Source of the DNA: an uncultured Methylomonas sp.
GTDB lineage: Bacteria > Pseudomonadota > Gammaproteobacteria > Methylococcales > Methylomonadaceae
Direction of reading: 5' to 3'
NCBI GenBank assembly: GCA_936941155.1
Contig: CAKZJE010000120.1
Coordinates: 1 to 53,857, forward strand
DNA: 53,857 bases
Within the stretch, counting starts at the first letter, position 1, and every line of letters begins with the position of its first letter. A program made the position numbers and the translations under genes. The notes under the pieces are model-generated. The model had not been told where the DNA came from, made no database searches, and saw only the letters and a program-made list of their open reading frames with translations. Shown piece by piece: positions 1-8,435 of the stretch.

Positions 1-702
1 GAAATTCTACTTGATAGTGGCGGGTATATTGCCAGTAACGCAAACAATGAGACGCTGACTCAAGCAGGTCATGCAGGTGCTGTTAAAATTACGGGCGATA
101 GCTTAACTGTAGTGAATAACGGATTCGTGAGTAGTAATGCTTGGGGAGTAGGTGATGCTGGTGATGTGGAAATTAATGTCAGTAAAGTTTTAGTTGATGG
201 ACAAGGTCATGGGGCTTGGATTAGTAGTAGCACCCTCAATGAGACGCTAATTCAAGCAGGTCATGCTGGCACTGTTAAAATTACAGGCGATAGCCTAACT
301 GTATTGAATGGTGGAGAAGTGCGTAGTAATGCTTGGGGAGCAGGTGATGCAGGTGATGTGGAAATCAATGTCAATAAAATTTTACTGGATGGGCAAGGTT
401 TTCTTGCTTGGATTACAAGTGACACATTAAATGAAACGTTAATTGGAGCAGGTCATGCAGGCGTTGTTAATATTACAGGCGATAACCTAACAGCATTAAA
501 TGGAGGAGGGATTAGTAGCGATACTTCGGGAACAGGCGATGCTGGTAATGTGACAGTTAATGTCAATAAAATTTTACTGGATGGGCAAGGTTTTCTTGCG
601 TGGATTGCAAGTGACACATTAAATGAAACGTTAATTGGAGCAGGTCATGCTGGAACAGTGAGCGTTATAAGTGATACGCTCACGCTAAACGGCGGAGTCA
701 TT
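1..702 (+). repeat. 192-bp tandem coding repeats in the exoprotein
   Basis: Equivalent codons fall at 133, 325 and 517, exactly 192 bp (64 codons) apart, and the next equivalent lies 189 bp on at about 706. The stretches at 369-455 and 561-647 are almost identical at the DNA level, pointing to recent duplication or gene conversion. A partial unit occupies the left edge of the window. Confidence 0.85.
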
Positions 703-1767
703 AGTAGCGATAGTTATGGTTTTGGTAAAGGCGGCGATGTCGCAGTACAAGCCAATACGATTGATGCTTATGGGATGGGCATCTACGACACCGTGATATA
801 TCACGGTGGAATTTCAGCCGTTGCTTTGGATACCTCCAATAGTCAATCAGGTTCTGTGAGCGTTATGGCTAATGAATCCATTTATCTGCATGATGGCGGA
901 GAGATTAGTGTTAAAAATGACGGAATAGCAAATGAGACACAAAATATTAAAGCAGTGACTTTAACGGTTGTTTCGCCTGATATATTTTTGGGAAAGGGCA
1001 GCGCAATCACAGCACAATCCACTGGTAATGTGGATGCTGGCAAAATCAACCTCTCTTTTTCTCACGCACTCAGCATGGACTCCTCTTTTATCAGCACTTC
1101 CGCCAATTCCGGCAACGGCGGCAATATTACGATTAATGGCGGACAACTCATTAGTTTACAAAACTCAGGCTTTTTAACCTCCGTAATAGGAGCAAATGGT
1201 AATGGTGGCAACATCAATGTGACTGCTAACTCATTGATTATGAACAATGGTGTTATTCAAGCCAATGCAGTCGGCGGTTCAGGCGGCGATATCAACCTCA
1301 ATTTGCAAGCATTGATTCCAAGCTATGACCAATTAATTAAAGGCGGTGCACAAGTGGTGTGGCGGCCTTTTCAAGATGGATTTAATGTGATTCAAGCCGC
1401 CTCCCAAAATGGGATTAATGGTTCAATCAATATCAGTTCACCACAATTTAGTATCAGTGGTAGCATGGGTGATTTGAACTCCAGCCTTGCTATACCAATC
1501 CTTGATTCTAATCCTTGCTTAAGCTCGGCGGCTTTCACAAGTTCCTTAGCGCGTATTGGCAAAGGTGGCGTTTCTGCAAATGAAGCGAAAACGGTTTTTG
1601 TGCCTGCGATTGCAGAACATACCAACGCGAATTTGCACTCGCAAACAGATTCAACCAAGCAAAAAAGCTTATCTTCTAATAAATTAATAGAACAAGAAAA
1701 ACATCCTTGCATGGCAATTTCCTCAGACAATAATCAATTGTCGCCACAAAACTTCTTTAAAGAGTAA
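1..1767 (+). CDS. Filamentous haemagglutinin-like repeat exoprotein, 3' part
   Basis: The frame is open from the first base, so the start and the N-terminal secretion (TPS) domain lie outside the window. The visible 588 residues are Gly/Asn/Asp/Ser-rich and built like a beta-helix, with near-identical 64-residue repeats around SSNAWGxGDAGDVEIN and LNETLIQAGHAG, then more degenerate GNGGNI-type turns. The C-terminal tail has an LDSNPCLSSAAF segment followed by RIGKGG, a Cys/Gly pattern I associate with large exoproteins of cyanobacteria and Beggiatoa-type bacteria. Such proteins are normally exported by an FhaC/ShlB-type outer-membrane partner, which is not in view. The next gene starts 6 bases downstream and its AAAGAG ribosome site lies inside this gene's end, so the two are probably co-translated. 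Family is fairly sure; surface adhesion is inferred. Confidence 0.8.
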   Translation, partial: EILLDSGGYIASNANNETLTQAGHAGAVKITGDSLTVVNNGFVSSNAWGVGDAGDVEINVSKVLVDGQGHGAWISSSTLNETLIQAGHAGTVKITGDSLTVLNGGEVRSNAWGAGDAGDVEINVNKILLDGQGFLAWITSDTLNETLIGAGHAGVVNITGDNLTALNGGGISSDTSGTGDAGNVTVNVNKILLDGQGFLAWIASDTLNETLIGAGHAGTVSVISDTLTLNGGVISSDSYGFGKGGDVAVQANTIDAYGMGIYDTVIYHGGISAVALDTSNSQSGSVSVMANESIYLHDGGEISVKNDGIANETQNIKAVTLTVVSPDIFLGKGSAITAQSTGNVDAGKINLSFSHALSMDSSFISTSANSGNGGNITINGGQLISLQNSGFLTSVIGANGNGGNINVTANSLIMNNGVIQANAVGGSGGDINLNLQALIPSYDQLIKGGAQVVWRPFQDGFNVIQAASQNGINGSINISSPQFSISGSMGDLNSSLAIPILDSNPCLSSAAFTSSLARIGKGGVSANEAKTVFVPAIAEHTNANLHSQTDSTKQKSLSSNKLIEQEKHPCMAISSDNNQLSPQNFFKE

Positions 1768-1773
1768 ACCCTT

Positions 1774-4134
1774 ATGAACCGCTCTCGTTTTTTTCAAATT
1801 TTGTCGCTATTTTTTTTATTATTTGTTGAATTCGCACATGCGGATAGCTTATTACAACAAGCGCAAGACAATATTGCCTCAGGTTATTACCGCGAAGCAG
1901 AACAACAATTGCAGCAATTAACCGCCTCCTCTGAAACTAGCGACGCTTACACAACAACGGCGGTGCAAGGTTTACAAGGATTATTAGCGTTGCAAAAACA
2001 ACACTATGACGATGCTGCACAATTATTAAAAACAGCACAAACGGAAGCGCAACAGCACGCATGGCATGATTTAAACACGCATTTTTCCCTGTATTTAGGT
2101 GAGTTACATCAAAAACAAGCCAAATTTGCCCAAGCACAAAGTGATTATGTGTTAGCAATCACAGAAGCACGCGCCCTGAATGATAAAGCCTTAATCATCA
2201 GTGCATTGCTTCATGCGGCTAATTTGGCAATTGTGCAAAAACAATTCCCTGCGGCTTGGGCGCACATACAACAAACTGAGGCGTTATTAGCGCAGTTACC
2301 CGTCAATGCTAACAGCAGCCAACTCTGGTTGAATAGTGGCTATCAAATCATGCAACTTTATTTAACCAGCCATGATGCGACAACTTATTTACCTGCGGCA
2401 TTTACCAACTTAAACAAAGCCCTAGAACAAAGTAGGCAAACACAACAACTGCGCGTGCAAACTTCCGCACTTAAACATTTAGCCACGCTTTATCAAGAAC
2501 AATCGCGCCGTGCTGATGCCATTAAATTATTAACAGAAGCCATTCAAATCGCTCAAAAAGAGAATGCTGAAGACAGCCTGATTGATTTGGAATGGCAACT
2601 TGGGCAGTTATATAAACTTGAAAATCAACCACAATTAGCGATTATTGCCTATAAAAACGCTTTGCAGCACCTAGAAAACATTCGCTTAGATATTCCAGTG
2701 ACGTATGAAAAAGGCAAATCCTCGTTTAAAAAAACCTTTGCGCCACTGTATTTAGGTTTAGCAGATTTACTCTTGCAACAAGCTCCGTTGCTAAAAAACA
2801 AACAGCAACAACAAACGCTATTGCATCAAGCCCAAGATACGATTGAGTTAATCAAACAAGCCGAATTGGAAGATTATTTTCAAAGCCGCTGCTCAGTTGC
2901 ATCAGCACCTATGGATTTACAAAAAACAGACCCGCACGCAGCAGCGATTTATCCTATTTTGTTGCCGGACAGAACAGAAATTATTGTGTATACCGCCGCA
3001 GGCTTACAGCAATTTACGCAACCGATTGCAGGCTCTGTGGTTGAAAAACAAGCGCGGTTATTTGCTAAGTTATTGCGTAATTATTCCAAATTTCACAAAA
3101 CCCAACCGCAAGCCGAGTTTTTATATCAGGCTTTAATCAAACCGATATTGCCGTTATTGCAAGCAAAACACATCGAAACGCTGATTTATATTCCAGACGG
3201 CGCATTGCGCTCTTTTCCACTCAGTGCACTGTATGATGGCAAAAAATTTCTAATTGAAGATTATGCTATTGTCACTTCGCCGGGCATGTCTTTAACCGCG
3301 ACAAATAATAATGACCATGAAACGCAAGCTATTTTATTTGCCGGAATGAGTATGCCGGGCAATGTGGTGCGCGATTTACCTGACTCATTACTAAGCCCTT
3401 TGGTGGAAACAGTTGAATCAGAAACTAAAGGTAAGGACAAAGAAGAGGTTAGTCGTTACTTAAAACAATGGAAAGAAAATGAGCAAACCCGCGAATTGTC
3501 ATCGGGTGAGCAAACCATAAAAACTCGCGCTTTGCATGAATTGATGGCAAAAACGACAGTCGCAGAAAAAATTCAACATAAACTGGCATTGCCCGGAGTT
3601 GAAGCGGAAATTAAGTTGTTATCGCAACAAACCACCATGCCTTATTCTTTAAACGAAAACTTTTCCTTAGAAAAATTTAGTGAAATGCTAACTTCGCAAC
3701 CTTATAAAGGGTTACATCTTGCCTCACATGGTTTTTTTGGCGCAACCACAGAAGAAAGTTTTGTGATGACGCATGACAGAATTTTAAGCATGAATAAATT
3801 GGAAGCTTTACTCAATACGCCACATTTTAAAAAATACCCGCTGGATTTAATTGTGTTGAGTGCTTGCCAAACCGCAGAAGGCGATGATCGTTCACCGCTG
3901 GGCATTAGCGGCATTGCGATTAAAGCAAAAGTACACAGCGCGGTAGGTTCATTATGGCCAGTTTCTGATGCTGCAACCTCGCAATTAATGCCCAATTTTT
4001 ATGCTGCACTCAAAAAACCGAACTATGGAAAAGCAAAAGCACTACAAGAAGCTGAACTTGGTTTGTTAAAACAAAAACGCTTTAGTAATCCTGCGTTGTG
4101 GTCGCCCTTTATTTTGGTGGGAAATTGGTGGTAA
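1774..4134 (+). CDS. Exported CHAT-domain protein with TPR repeats
   Basis: The 786-residue protein starts with a clear signal peptide (hydrophobic ILSLFFLLFVEF, then AHADS). Residues about 25-330 are helical repeats of TPR type (for example ALKHLATLYQEQSRRADAI). The C-terminal half is a CHAT domain, a caspase-like Cys protease fold: the catalytic His is H652 in LASHGFFG and the Cys is C698 in LSACQTAEG, followed by the usual family ending in SPFILVGNWW. Both catalytic residues are present. CHAT/TPR genes are often paired with large exoproteins in Beggiatoa-like bacteria and cyanobacteria. The 6-base spacing to the exoprotein gene suggests a joint role, perhaps processing or surface control of that protein; this is inference. 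The signal peptide implies action outside the cytoplasm. Confidence 0.88.
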   Translation: MNRSRFFQILSLFFLLFVEFAHADSLLQQAQDNIASGYYREAEQQLQQLTASSETSDAYTTTAVQGLQGLLALQKQHYDDAAQLLKTAQTEAQQHAWHDLNTHFSLYLGELHQKQAKFAQAQSDYVLAITEARALNDKALIISALLHAANLAIVQKQFPAAWAHIQQTEALLAQLPVNANSSQLWLNSGYQIMQLYLTSHDATTYLPAAFTNLNKALEQSRQTQQLRVQTSALKHLATLYQEQSRRADAIKLLTEAIQIAQKENAEDSLIDLEWQLGQLYKLENQPQLAIIAYKNALQHLENIRLDIPVTYEKGKSSFKKTFAPLYLGLADLLLQQAPLLKNKQQQQTLLHQAQDTIELIKQAELEDYFQSRCSVASAPMDLQKTDPHAAAIYPILLPDRTEIIVYTAAGLQQFTQPIAGSVVEKQARLFAKLLRNYSKFHKTQPQAEFLYQALIKPILPLLQAKHIETLIYIPDGALRSFPLSALYDGKKFLIEDYAIVTSPGMSLTATNNNDHETQAILFAGMSMPGNVVRDLPDSLLSPLVETVESETKGKDKEEVSRYLKQWKENEQTRELSSGEQTIKTRALHELMAKTTVAEKIQHKLALPGVEAEIKLLSQQTTMPYSLNENFSLEKFSEMLTSQPYKGLHLASHGFFGATTEESFVMTHDRILSMNKLEALLNTPHFKKYPLDLIVLSACQTAEGDDRSPLGISGIAIKAKVHSAVGSLWPVSDAATSQLMPNFYAALKKPNYGKAKALQEAELGLLKQKRFSNPALWSPFILVGNWW

Positions 4135-4170
4135 GTTATTGAGCAAAAAATTTAAAATCTGTAAAGTTGT

Positions 4171-4188
4171 GATTAATCGCGCCTCTAC
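4171..4188. repeat. Half copy of the GTAGAGACGC-type palindrome
   Basis: This segment matches the right half of the imperfect copy at 44146-44173 (shared AATCGCGCCTCTAC). The left arm is missing. Confidence 0.45.
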
Positions 4189-4232
4189 AACCATATCAAT
4201 ACAGGATATAACCGAAACATTAAAATATCCTG

Positions 4233-4261
4233 TTGAGGCTTTAAAAATCCGCTAGTATTAG
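4233..4261 (+). promoter_or_regulatory. Possible sigma-70 promoter of the hemerythrin gene
   Basis: TTGAGG, a 17-base spacer and TATTAG lie about 65 bases upstream of the hemerythrin start. The spacing is ideal but both hexamers are imperfect. Confidence 0.4.
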
Positions 4262-4325
4262 CCTTTTAAGCAGTAGCCATTAACGCTTGGCAACGTCAAT
4301 AACAAAAAACTTAAAGGTGATCATT

Positions 4326-4739
4326 ATGAATATATGCGAATGGACTAGCGATTACAGTGTGGGGATTTCTGAAGTAGACCGACATCATCAGCGACTGTTT
4401 GAAATTTTAAACGACCTTTTTAACTTGATGCGTGATGGTGCAGAAGATAAACCGATTCTCAAAGTGATTGAAGAATTGCTTGATTACACGAATTATCATT
4501 TTACTGAGGAAGAGAAAATCATGGAGCAAATGCACTATCCAGCTTTAGCGCAACATAAAATATTGCACCAAGAGTTGATTCAACAACTCAAAACATTTCA
4601 AGCAAGTGCGCAAAGTGGCATGGCGATTTTCGTGGCCATAAAAATTGCAGATGTGGGATTAGCATGGCTGAAAAATCACATTCTCACAGTTGACCATCAA
4701 TATTCTGAATACATGAAACAACAAGGGTTGCAATTTTAA
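4326..4739 (+). CDS. Bacteriohemerythrin
   Basis: A 137-residue single-domain hemerythrin, an oxygen-binding di-iron four-helix bundle. All expected ligands are visible: H21, H58 and E62 (HFTEE), H77 and H81 (HKILH), H118 and D123 (HILTVD), plus the N-terminal EW...VGI...D signature. The frame opens further upstream at a TTG (4287), but the ATG at 4326 is preceded by AAAGGTGA at good distance and gives the usual family start, so I chose it. Hemerythrins of this type are common in microaerophilic sulfur bacteria and may store, sense or scavenge O2. The gene appears to have its own promoter. Confidence 0.9.
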   Translation: MNICEWTSDYSVGISEVDRHHQRLFEILNDLFNLMRDGAEDKPILKVIEELLDYTNYHFTEEEKIMEQMHYPALAQHKILHQELIQQLKTFQASAQSGMAIFVAIKIADVGLAWLKNHILTVDHQYSEYMKQQGLQF

Positions 4740-4777
4740 ATCCTCCTGTTAGCAACCAACCACAAAAGAGTTCTCAA

Positions 4778-5263
4778 ATGCTATTTACCACCGCTAAACT
4801 TTGTGATGATTATGCAGAGCAACCGCATTTTCAGATTGCTGAACCCATGTTTAAAAACTTTGGTGGCAACAATTGTTTTTCAGGACAAATCACTACGCTG
4901 AAAGTTTTTGAAGATAATGCGTTAGTCAAACAAACCTTAACTGAAAAAGTCACACAGAAAATCCTGGTGATTGATGGCGGCGGCTCGCATCGCTGCGCTT
5001 TAATTGATTACGAACTGGCAAAGCTTGCCTGTGAAAACGGCTGGCAGGGGATTATCATTTACGGCTGCATTCGCAATAGCGTGGAAATCAAAGAATTAGC
5101 TATCGGCATTCGTGCGTTACACGCACAGCCGTTAAAAAGCCATGAGCGTGGCATCGGTGAAAGCGGCAATACCTTGACTTTTGCAGGTGTCAATTTCAAA
5201 CAAGATCATTTTTTATATGCTGATGAAGACGGAATTATCGTTTCTGAAACTTTGTTAGGTTAA
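4778..5263 (+). CDS. rraA: RraA family protein
   Basis: At 161 residues it has the full length of RraA, the regulator of RNase E activity, whose fold is shared with class II HMG/CHA aldolases. The glycine-rich VIDGGGSHRCAL segment, the IIIYGCIRNS loop and the C-terminal YADEDGIIV motif are in the expected order. Canonical RraA usually has GxxRD in the loop; here it is GCIRN, so the Asp is replaced by Asn. An aldolase-like role cannot be excluded from sequence. An AAGAG ribosome site precedes the ATG. ispH follows after 36 bases in the same direction, so they may be co-transcribed. Confidence 0.85.
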   Translation: MLFTTAKLCDDYAEQPHFQIAEPMFKNFGGNNCFSGQITTLKVFEDNALVKQTLTEKVTQKILVIDGGGSHRCALIDYELAKLACENGWQGIIIYGCIRNSVEIKELAIGIRALHAQPLKSHERGIGESGNTLTFAGVNFKQDHFLYADEDGIIVSETLLG

Positions 5264-5299
5264 AATGATTGCCTATTAACCAAGTAAAGAAGTCAAGAT

Positions 5300-6259
5300 A
5301 TGCAAATTATACTCGCTAACCCTCGTGGATTTTGTGCCGGTGTTGACCGCGCCATTGAAATTGTTGACCAAGCCTTAGATGCTTTTGGTGCGCCGGTCTA
5401 TGTGCGGCATGAAGTTGTTCATAATCGTACTGTTGTAGAAGGATTAAGAGCAAAAGGTGCTGTTTTTATTGAAGATTTAACGGATGTTCCGGTCGGTTCA
5501 TATTTGATTTTTAGTGCGCATGGCGTATCTAAAAAAGTACAAAAAGAAGCGATTGAGCGCAAACTAACTGTGTTTGATGCAACTTGTCCTTTAGTCACGA
5601 AAGTGCATATTCAAGTTTCAAAACATGCCCAAGCCGATCGCGAAGTGATTTTAATTGGTCACGCAGGACATCCAGAAGTAGAAGGAACAATGGGGCAATA
5701 TGAAAAATGCACCGAGCATGGCAATATTTATTTGGTTGAAACGCCGGATGATGTGAAAAAACTAGTCGTGAATAATCCGCAAAACTTAGCCTATGTTACG
5801 CAAACAACATTGTCTATGACCGACACCCGCGTTATGGTTGAAGCGTTGAAACAATATTTTCCAGCGATTCAAGAACAGAAAAAAGATGATATTTGTTATG
5901 CCACGCAAAATCGCCAAGACGCGATGCACGATTTAACGGAAATTTCTGATTTAATTTTAGTGGTCGGTTCTCCGAATAGCTCTAATTCAAACCGCTTGCG
6001 AGAAATAGCAGAACAATTGGGAAAACCAGCCTATCTAATTGATACCTATCAAGATATGCAGGAAGAGTGGTTTAAGAAGATTAATGTAGTTGGCGTGACC
6101 GCAGGAGCTTCAGCCCCCGAAGTGCTAGTGCAAGAAGTGATTGAACAATTAAAAAAATGGGGCGGCATCTCTGTTGTGGAAAACAAAGGCATTGAAGAAA
6201 AAGTCGTTTTTTCCTTGCCTAGCGAGTTAAAAAAACATTTGAACAGCAAACATCATTAA
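5300..6259 (+). CDS. ispH: 4-hydroxy-3-methylbut-2-enyl diphosphate reductase IspH
   Basis: This is the last enzyme of the MEP isoprenoid pathway; it reduces HMBPP to IPP and DMAPP with an iron-sulfur cluster. The three cluster cysteines are present: C12 ([12 protein letters not shown]), C96 ([11 protein letters not shown]) and C199 ([11 protein letters not shown]). So are substrate residues H41, H74 (SAHGV), H124 and E126 ([11 protein letters not shown]), and the SNSNRL motif. The length of 319 residues is normal and nothing is odd. It sits in a forward run with rraA, rhodanese and hslR genes. Confidence 0.98.
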   Translation: MQIILANPRGFCAGVDRAIEIVDQALDAFGAPVYVRHEVVHNRTVVEGLRAKGAVFIEDLTDVPVGSYLIFSAHGVSKKVQKEAIERKLTVFDATCPLVTKVHIQVSKHAQADREVILIGHAGHPEVEGTMGQYEKCTEHGNIYLVETPDDVKKLVVNNPQNLAYVTQTTLSMTDTRVMVEALKQYFPAIQEQKKDDICYATQNRQDAMHDLTEISDLILVVGSPNSSNSNRLREIAEQLGKPAYLIDTYQDMQEEWFKKINVVGVTAGASAPEVLVQEVIEQLKKWGGISVVENKGIEEKVVFSLPSELKKHLNSKHH

Positions 6260-6344
6260 ATCTGCATGTTAAGAAAACAAAGTATGCTATATTAAATTTC
6301 CCTAATATAGATTCTCTTATTCTTTTAACCTTAAGGAGGTTTAC

Positions 6345-6704
6345 ATGGCACTTACTGCAATGGATTTAGTCGCTTTGGCTAAGCAGTCGATTCGTGAAAT
6401 TGACGTTGAATCGGCTAAAAACAGTTTAAACAAAAGTTTGATTTTAGATGTTAGAGAGCCAGCTGAGTTTGCCGCCGGTCATCTTCCTGAAGCGATTAAT
6501 ATTCCGCGCGGGGTTTTGGAGTTTAAAATTGCAAATCATCCGAGTTTTCAAAATCAACAAGCTGAAATTATTGTGTATTGCCAATCGGGTGGTCGTTCTG
6601 CATTGGCAACAGAGGCATTGTCAAAACTCGGTTATAGCAATGCGGTGAGTATGGCGGGTGGTTTTAATCTCTGGCAAGCTTCTGGCTTTCAAATCAGCAG
6701 TTAA
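6345..6704 (+). CDS. Single-domain rhodanese-like protein
   Basis: A 119-residue rhodanese domain preceded by a short helical lead. LDVREPAEFAAGHLPEA is the entry motif, and the active-site loop is CQSGGRS with C79 as persulfide carrier, so a sulfurtransferase is likely. AGGFNLW closes the domain. There is no signal peptide, so it is cytoplasmic. A strong AAGGAGG ribosome site lies 7 bases before the ATG. The stop codon directly abuts the hslR start, implying translational coupling. In a sulfur oxidiser such proteins can carry sulfane sulfur, but the partner here is unknown. Confidence 0.9.
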   Translation: MALTAMDLVALAKQSIREIDVESAKNSLNKSLILDVREPAEFAAGHLPEAINIPRGVLEFKIANHPSFQNQQAEIIVYCQSGGRSALATEALSKLGYSNAVSMAGGFNLWQASGFQISS

Positions 6705-7097
6705 ATGTCAGAACTTAGCACGTTAAGACTTGATAAATGGTTGTGGGCTGCGCGTTTTTTTAAAACACGCAGTCTTGCTTCTGAAGCGGTAGCTGGCGGC
6801 AAAGTTCATTTGAACGGCAATCGTTGTAAACCCAGTAAAGAAGTGAAAGTCGCTGATAAATTGACTATTAGCAAAGACGGTTATCAGTGGGATATTTTAA
6901 TTCTGGCGTTAAATGAACATCGCCGCCCTGCGGCAGAAGCGGTTTTACTCTATCAAGAAAGCCCTGAAAGCGTTGCTAAACGTGAACAGCAACGCCAACA
7001 ACGCCGAGAAGAAGCCGTTTTTTTGGATTTTTCGCCTGCTGCACATAAACCCAATAAGAAAGAACGCCGCTTGATTCATCGTTTTAAAGGGGATTAA
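6705..7097 (+). CDS. hslR: Heat shock protein 15 (HslR), S4 RNA-binding protein
   Basis: At 130 residues it has the length of HslR, which binds stalled 50S subunits carrying peptidyl-tRNA and helps recycle them. The N-terminal S4 domain is clear: LRLDKWLWAARFFKTRSLA, then GGKVHLNG. The C-terminal tail is strongly basic (KREQQRQQRREE and KPNKKERRLIHR), as in the family. The ATG follows immediately after the rhodanese stop codon with no base between them. Transcription converges with the fic gene. Confidence 0.93.
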   Translation: MSELSTLRLDKWLWAARFFKTRSLASEAVAGGKVHLNGNRCKPSKEVKVADKLTISKDGYQWDILILALNEHRRPAAEAVLLYQESPESVAKREQQRQQRREEAVFLDFSPAAHKPNKKERRLIHRFKGD

Positions 7098-7126
7098 AAA
7101 TTCCTCTATAACAAATAGGGCGAGAT

Positions 7127-8242
7127 CTAAATATTTAATAAATACTTCGTTGAACGTCCTGCCCCTATTACGATTAAAATATTTTTTTCAAACAAGTCTT
7201 TTAAATCGCGAGCCGCGCTAATATCTGTGGTGTGCGCCAAGCTTTTATATTTCCCCCGCGAAATGCCCGCTTTAAAATCATCCGTCTCCAATAAGCGTTG
7301 CAGTAATTTTTTTTGTCGCACATTAAAAGACACATCACGGTGTTTATCCCAAAATAAAGTGGTAAGGCGAACCTTGGCAAGTTTGTCCTGACTTACATTC
7401 GCCGCCTCGGTCACTTGTTGTAAAAACCAGATAATCCACTCGGTAATATCCAATGAACCTTTTTGACAGCTCTCCAGCAATTGATAATAGTCTGCCTTAT
7501 TTTTTTCAATTTGCTGCGAGATAGAATATAACCTTATTTGAGTGGCATCGGCTTGCGCTAAACAACGCTCGGCAACAATTCTGGATAATCGCCCGTTTCC
7601 ATTATCAAAAGGATGAATTGTTACAAAGTAAAATTTGGCTATCGCTGCTTTAATATAAAACGATGACTCATTCGCTTGATTTAACCAGTGCAAAAAATGC
7701 TGCATTTCTTTTTCAACGCAATCGCGATTATCACAAGGAGCTTGAAAATGCACAGTTTGCTTGCCAAAACGCCCTGAGATCACCTGCATTATATCGTTTC
7801 GATAACAACCGATATTCAGCGGATGCAGCAACGGTTTTTCATAAAACATCATGGAATGCCATTGCAATAACTGTGACTCAGTTAAAGGCGTATTTGAAAA
7901 ACGAATCGCCTCCAATAGCACATCTACAAAGGCACTAACATTTTTTGAACCCTGCGTTATTTTGCCAAGCCCCAAACGATTAGCAATACTGGAGCGAACA
8001 GATTCACGATCAAGAATTTCACCTTCAATTTTTGCCGTTGCCAGAGTTTCTTCAAACAAAATTTGTGATTCAAATTGCAGTTGTTTTTCCTGTTCCAATT
8101 CACACGCTAATAGCACTAATGGTGCAACTGCTTTAACAGTTTTTTCAAGCACTGGCAAAATTTCATTGCTGCGATAGCTAAACTCAGCCCAGTTTTTTTG
8201 TTGCCAAATCCACATGATGTTGTTGTATTGAGATAAAATCAT
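7127..8242 (-). CDS. Fic-domain protein (DUF4172-Fic type)
   Basis: A 371-residue Fic protein, predicted to transfer AMP or another nucleotide monophosphate to target proteins. The catalytic motif HPFDNGNGRLSR is intact. An inhibitory (S/T)xxxE(G/N) helix, TAKIEGE, lies N-terminal to it, so the enzyme is probably self-inhibited (class II). The N-terminal WIWQQKNWAEF is typical of DUF4172, and the C-terminal 100 residues look like a winged helix. The start is uncertain: the ATG at 8242 falls inside an inverted repeat, while the ATG at 8215 gives the family-typical start MWIWQQ; neither has a strong ribosome site. Self-regulation through the repeat is possible. The gene stands alone, so no toxin partner is evident. 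Confidence 0.88.
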   Translation of the reverse strand: MILSQYNNIMWIWQQKNWAEFSYRSNEILPVLEKTVKAVAPLVLLACELEQEKQLQFESQILFEETLATAKIEGEILDRESVRSSIANRLGLGKITQGSKNVSAFVDVLLEAIRFSNTPLTESQLLQWHSMMFYEKPLLHPLNIGCYRNDIMQVISGRFGKQTVHFQAPCDNRDCVEKEMQHFLHWLNQANESSFYIKAAIAKFYFVTIHPFDNGNGRLSRIVAERCLAQADATQIRLYSISQQIEKNKADYYQLLESCQKGSLDITEWIIWFLQQVTEAANVSQDKLAKVRLTTLFWDKHRDVSFNVRQKKLLQRLLETDDFKAGISRGKYKSLAHTTDISAARDLKDLFEKNILIVIGAGRSTKYLLNI

Positions 8243-8280
8243 GTTCTAATCATATCAGTTAATGATATGATTAGAACATG
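8240..8280. promoter_or_regulatory. Perfect 17-bp inverted repeat over the fic start
   Basis: CATGTTCTAATCATATC at 8240-8256 is repeated exactly in inverse at 8264-8280, with a 7-base spacer. The left arm includes the fic start codon. It could be an operator for a dimeric regulator (perhaps Fic's own winged helix) or an mRNA hairpin hiding the start. No other gene begins within 150 bases. Confidence 0.65.
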
Positions 8281-8352
8281 GTTTTGTATCATTTGTTGTC
8301 AACGTTTCCTTAAGAAAACTTGTTTCTGGAGAGATGCAACGATACAAAAAAT

Positions 8353-8385
8353 AAACCTTTCAGTTTTTTAAGTCCTGAAAGGTTT
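8353..8385. repeat. AAACCTTTCAG palindromic element
   Basis: AAACCTTTCAG (8353-8363) and its exact complement (8375-8385) enclose an 11-base T-rich loop. It resembles the palindromes at 23790, 32039, 37392 and 44095 in size and layout. A second small hairpin (AGAACTA/TAGTTCT) follows at about 8390-8407. Confidence 0.55.
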
Positions 8386-8435
8386 GGCTAGAACTATTTT
8401 TTAGTTCTCACACGGCACATGATTTATAAACTTTA

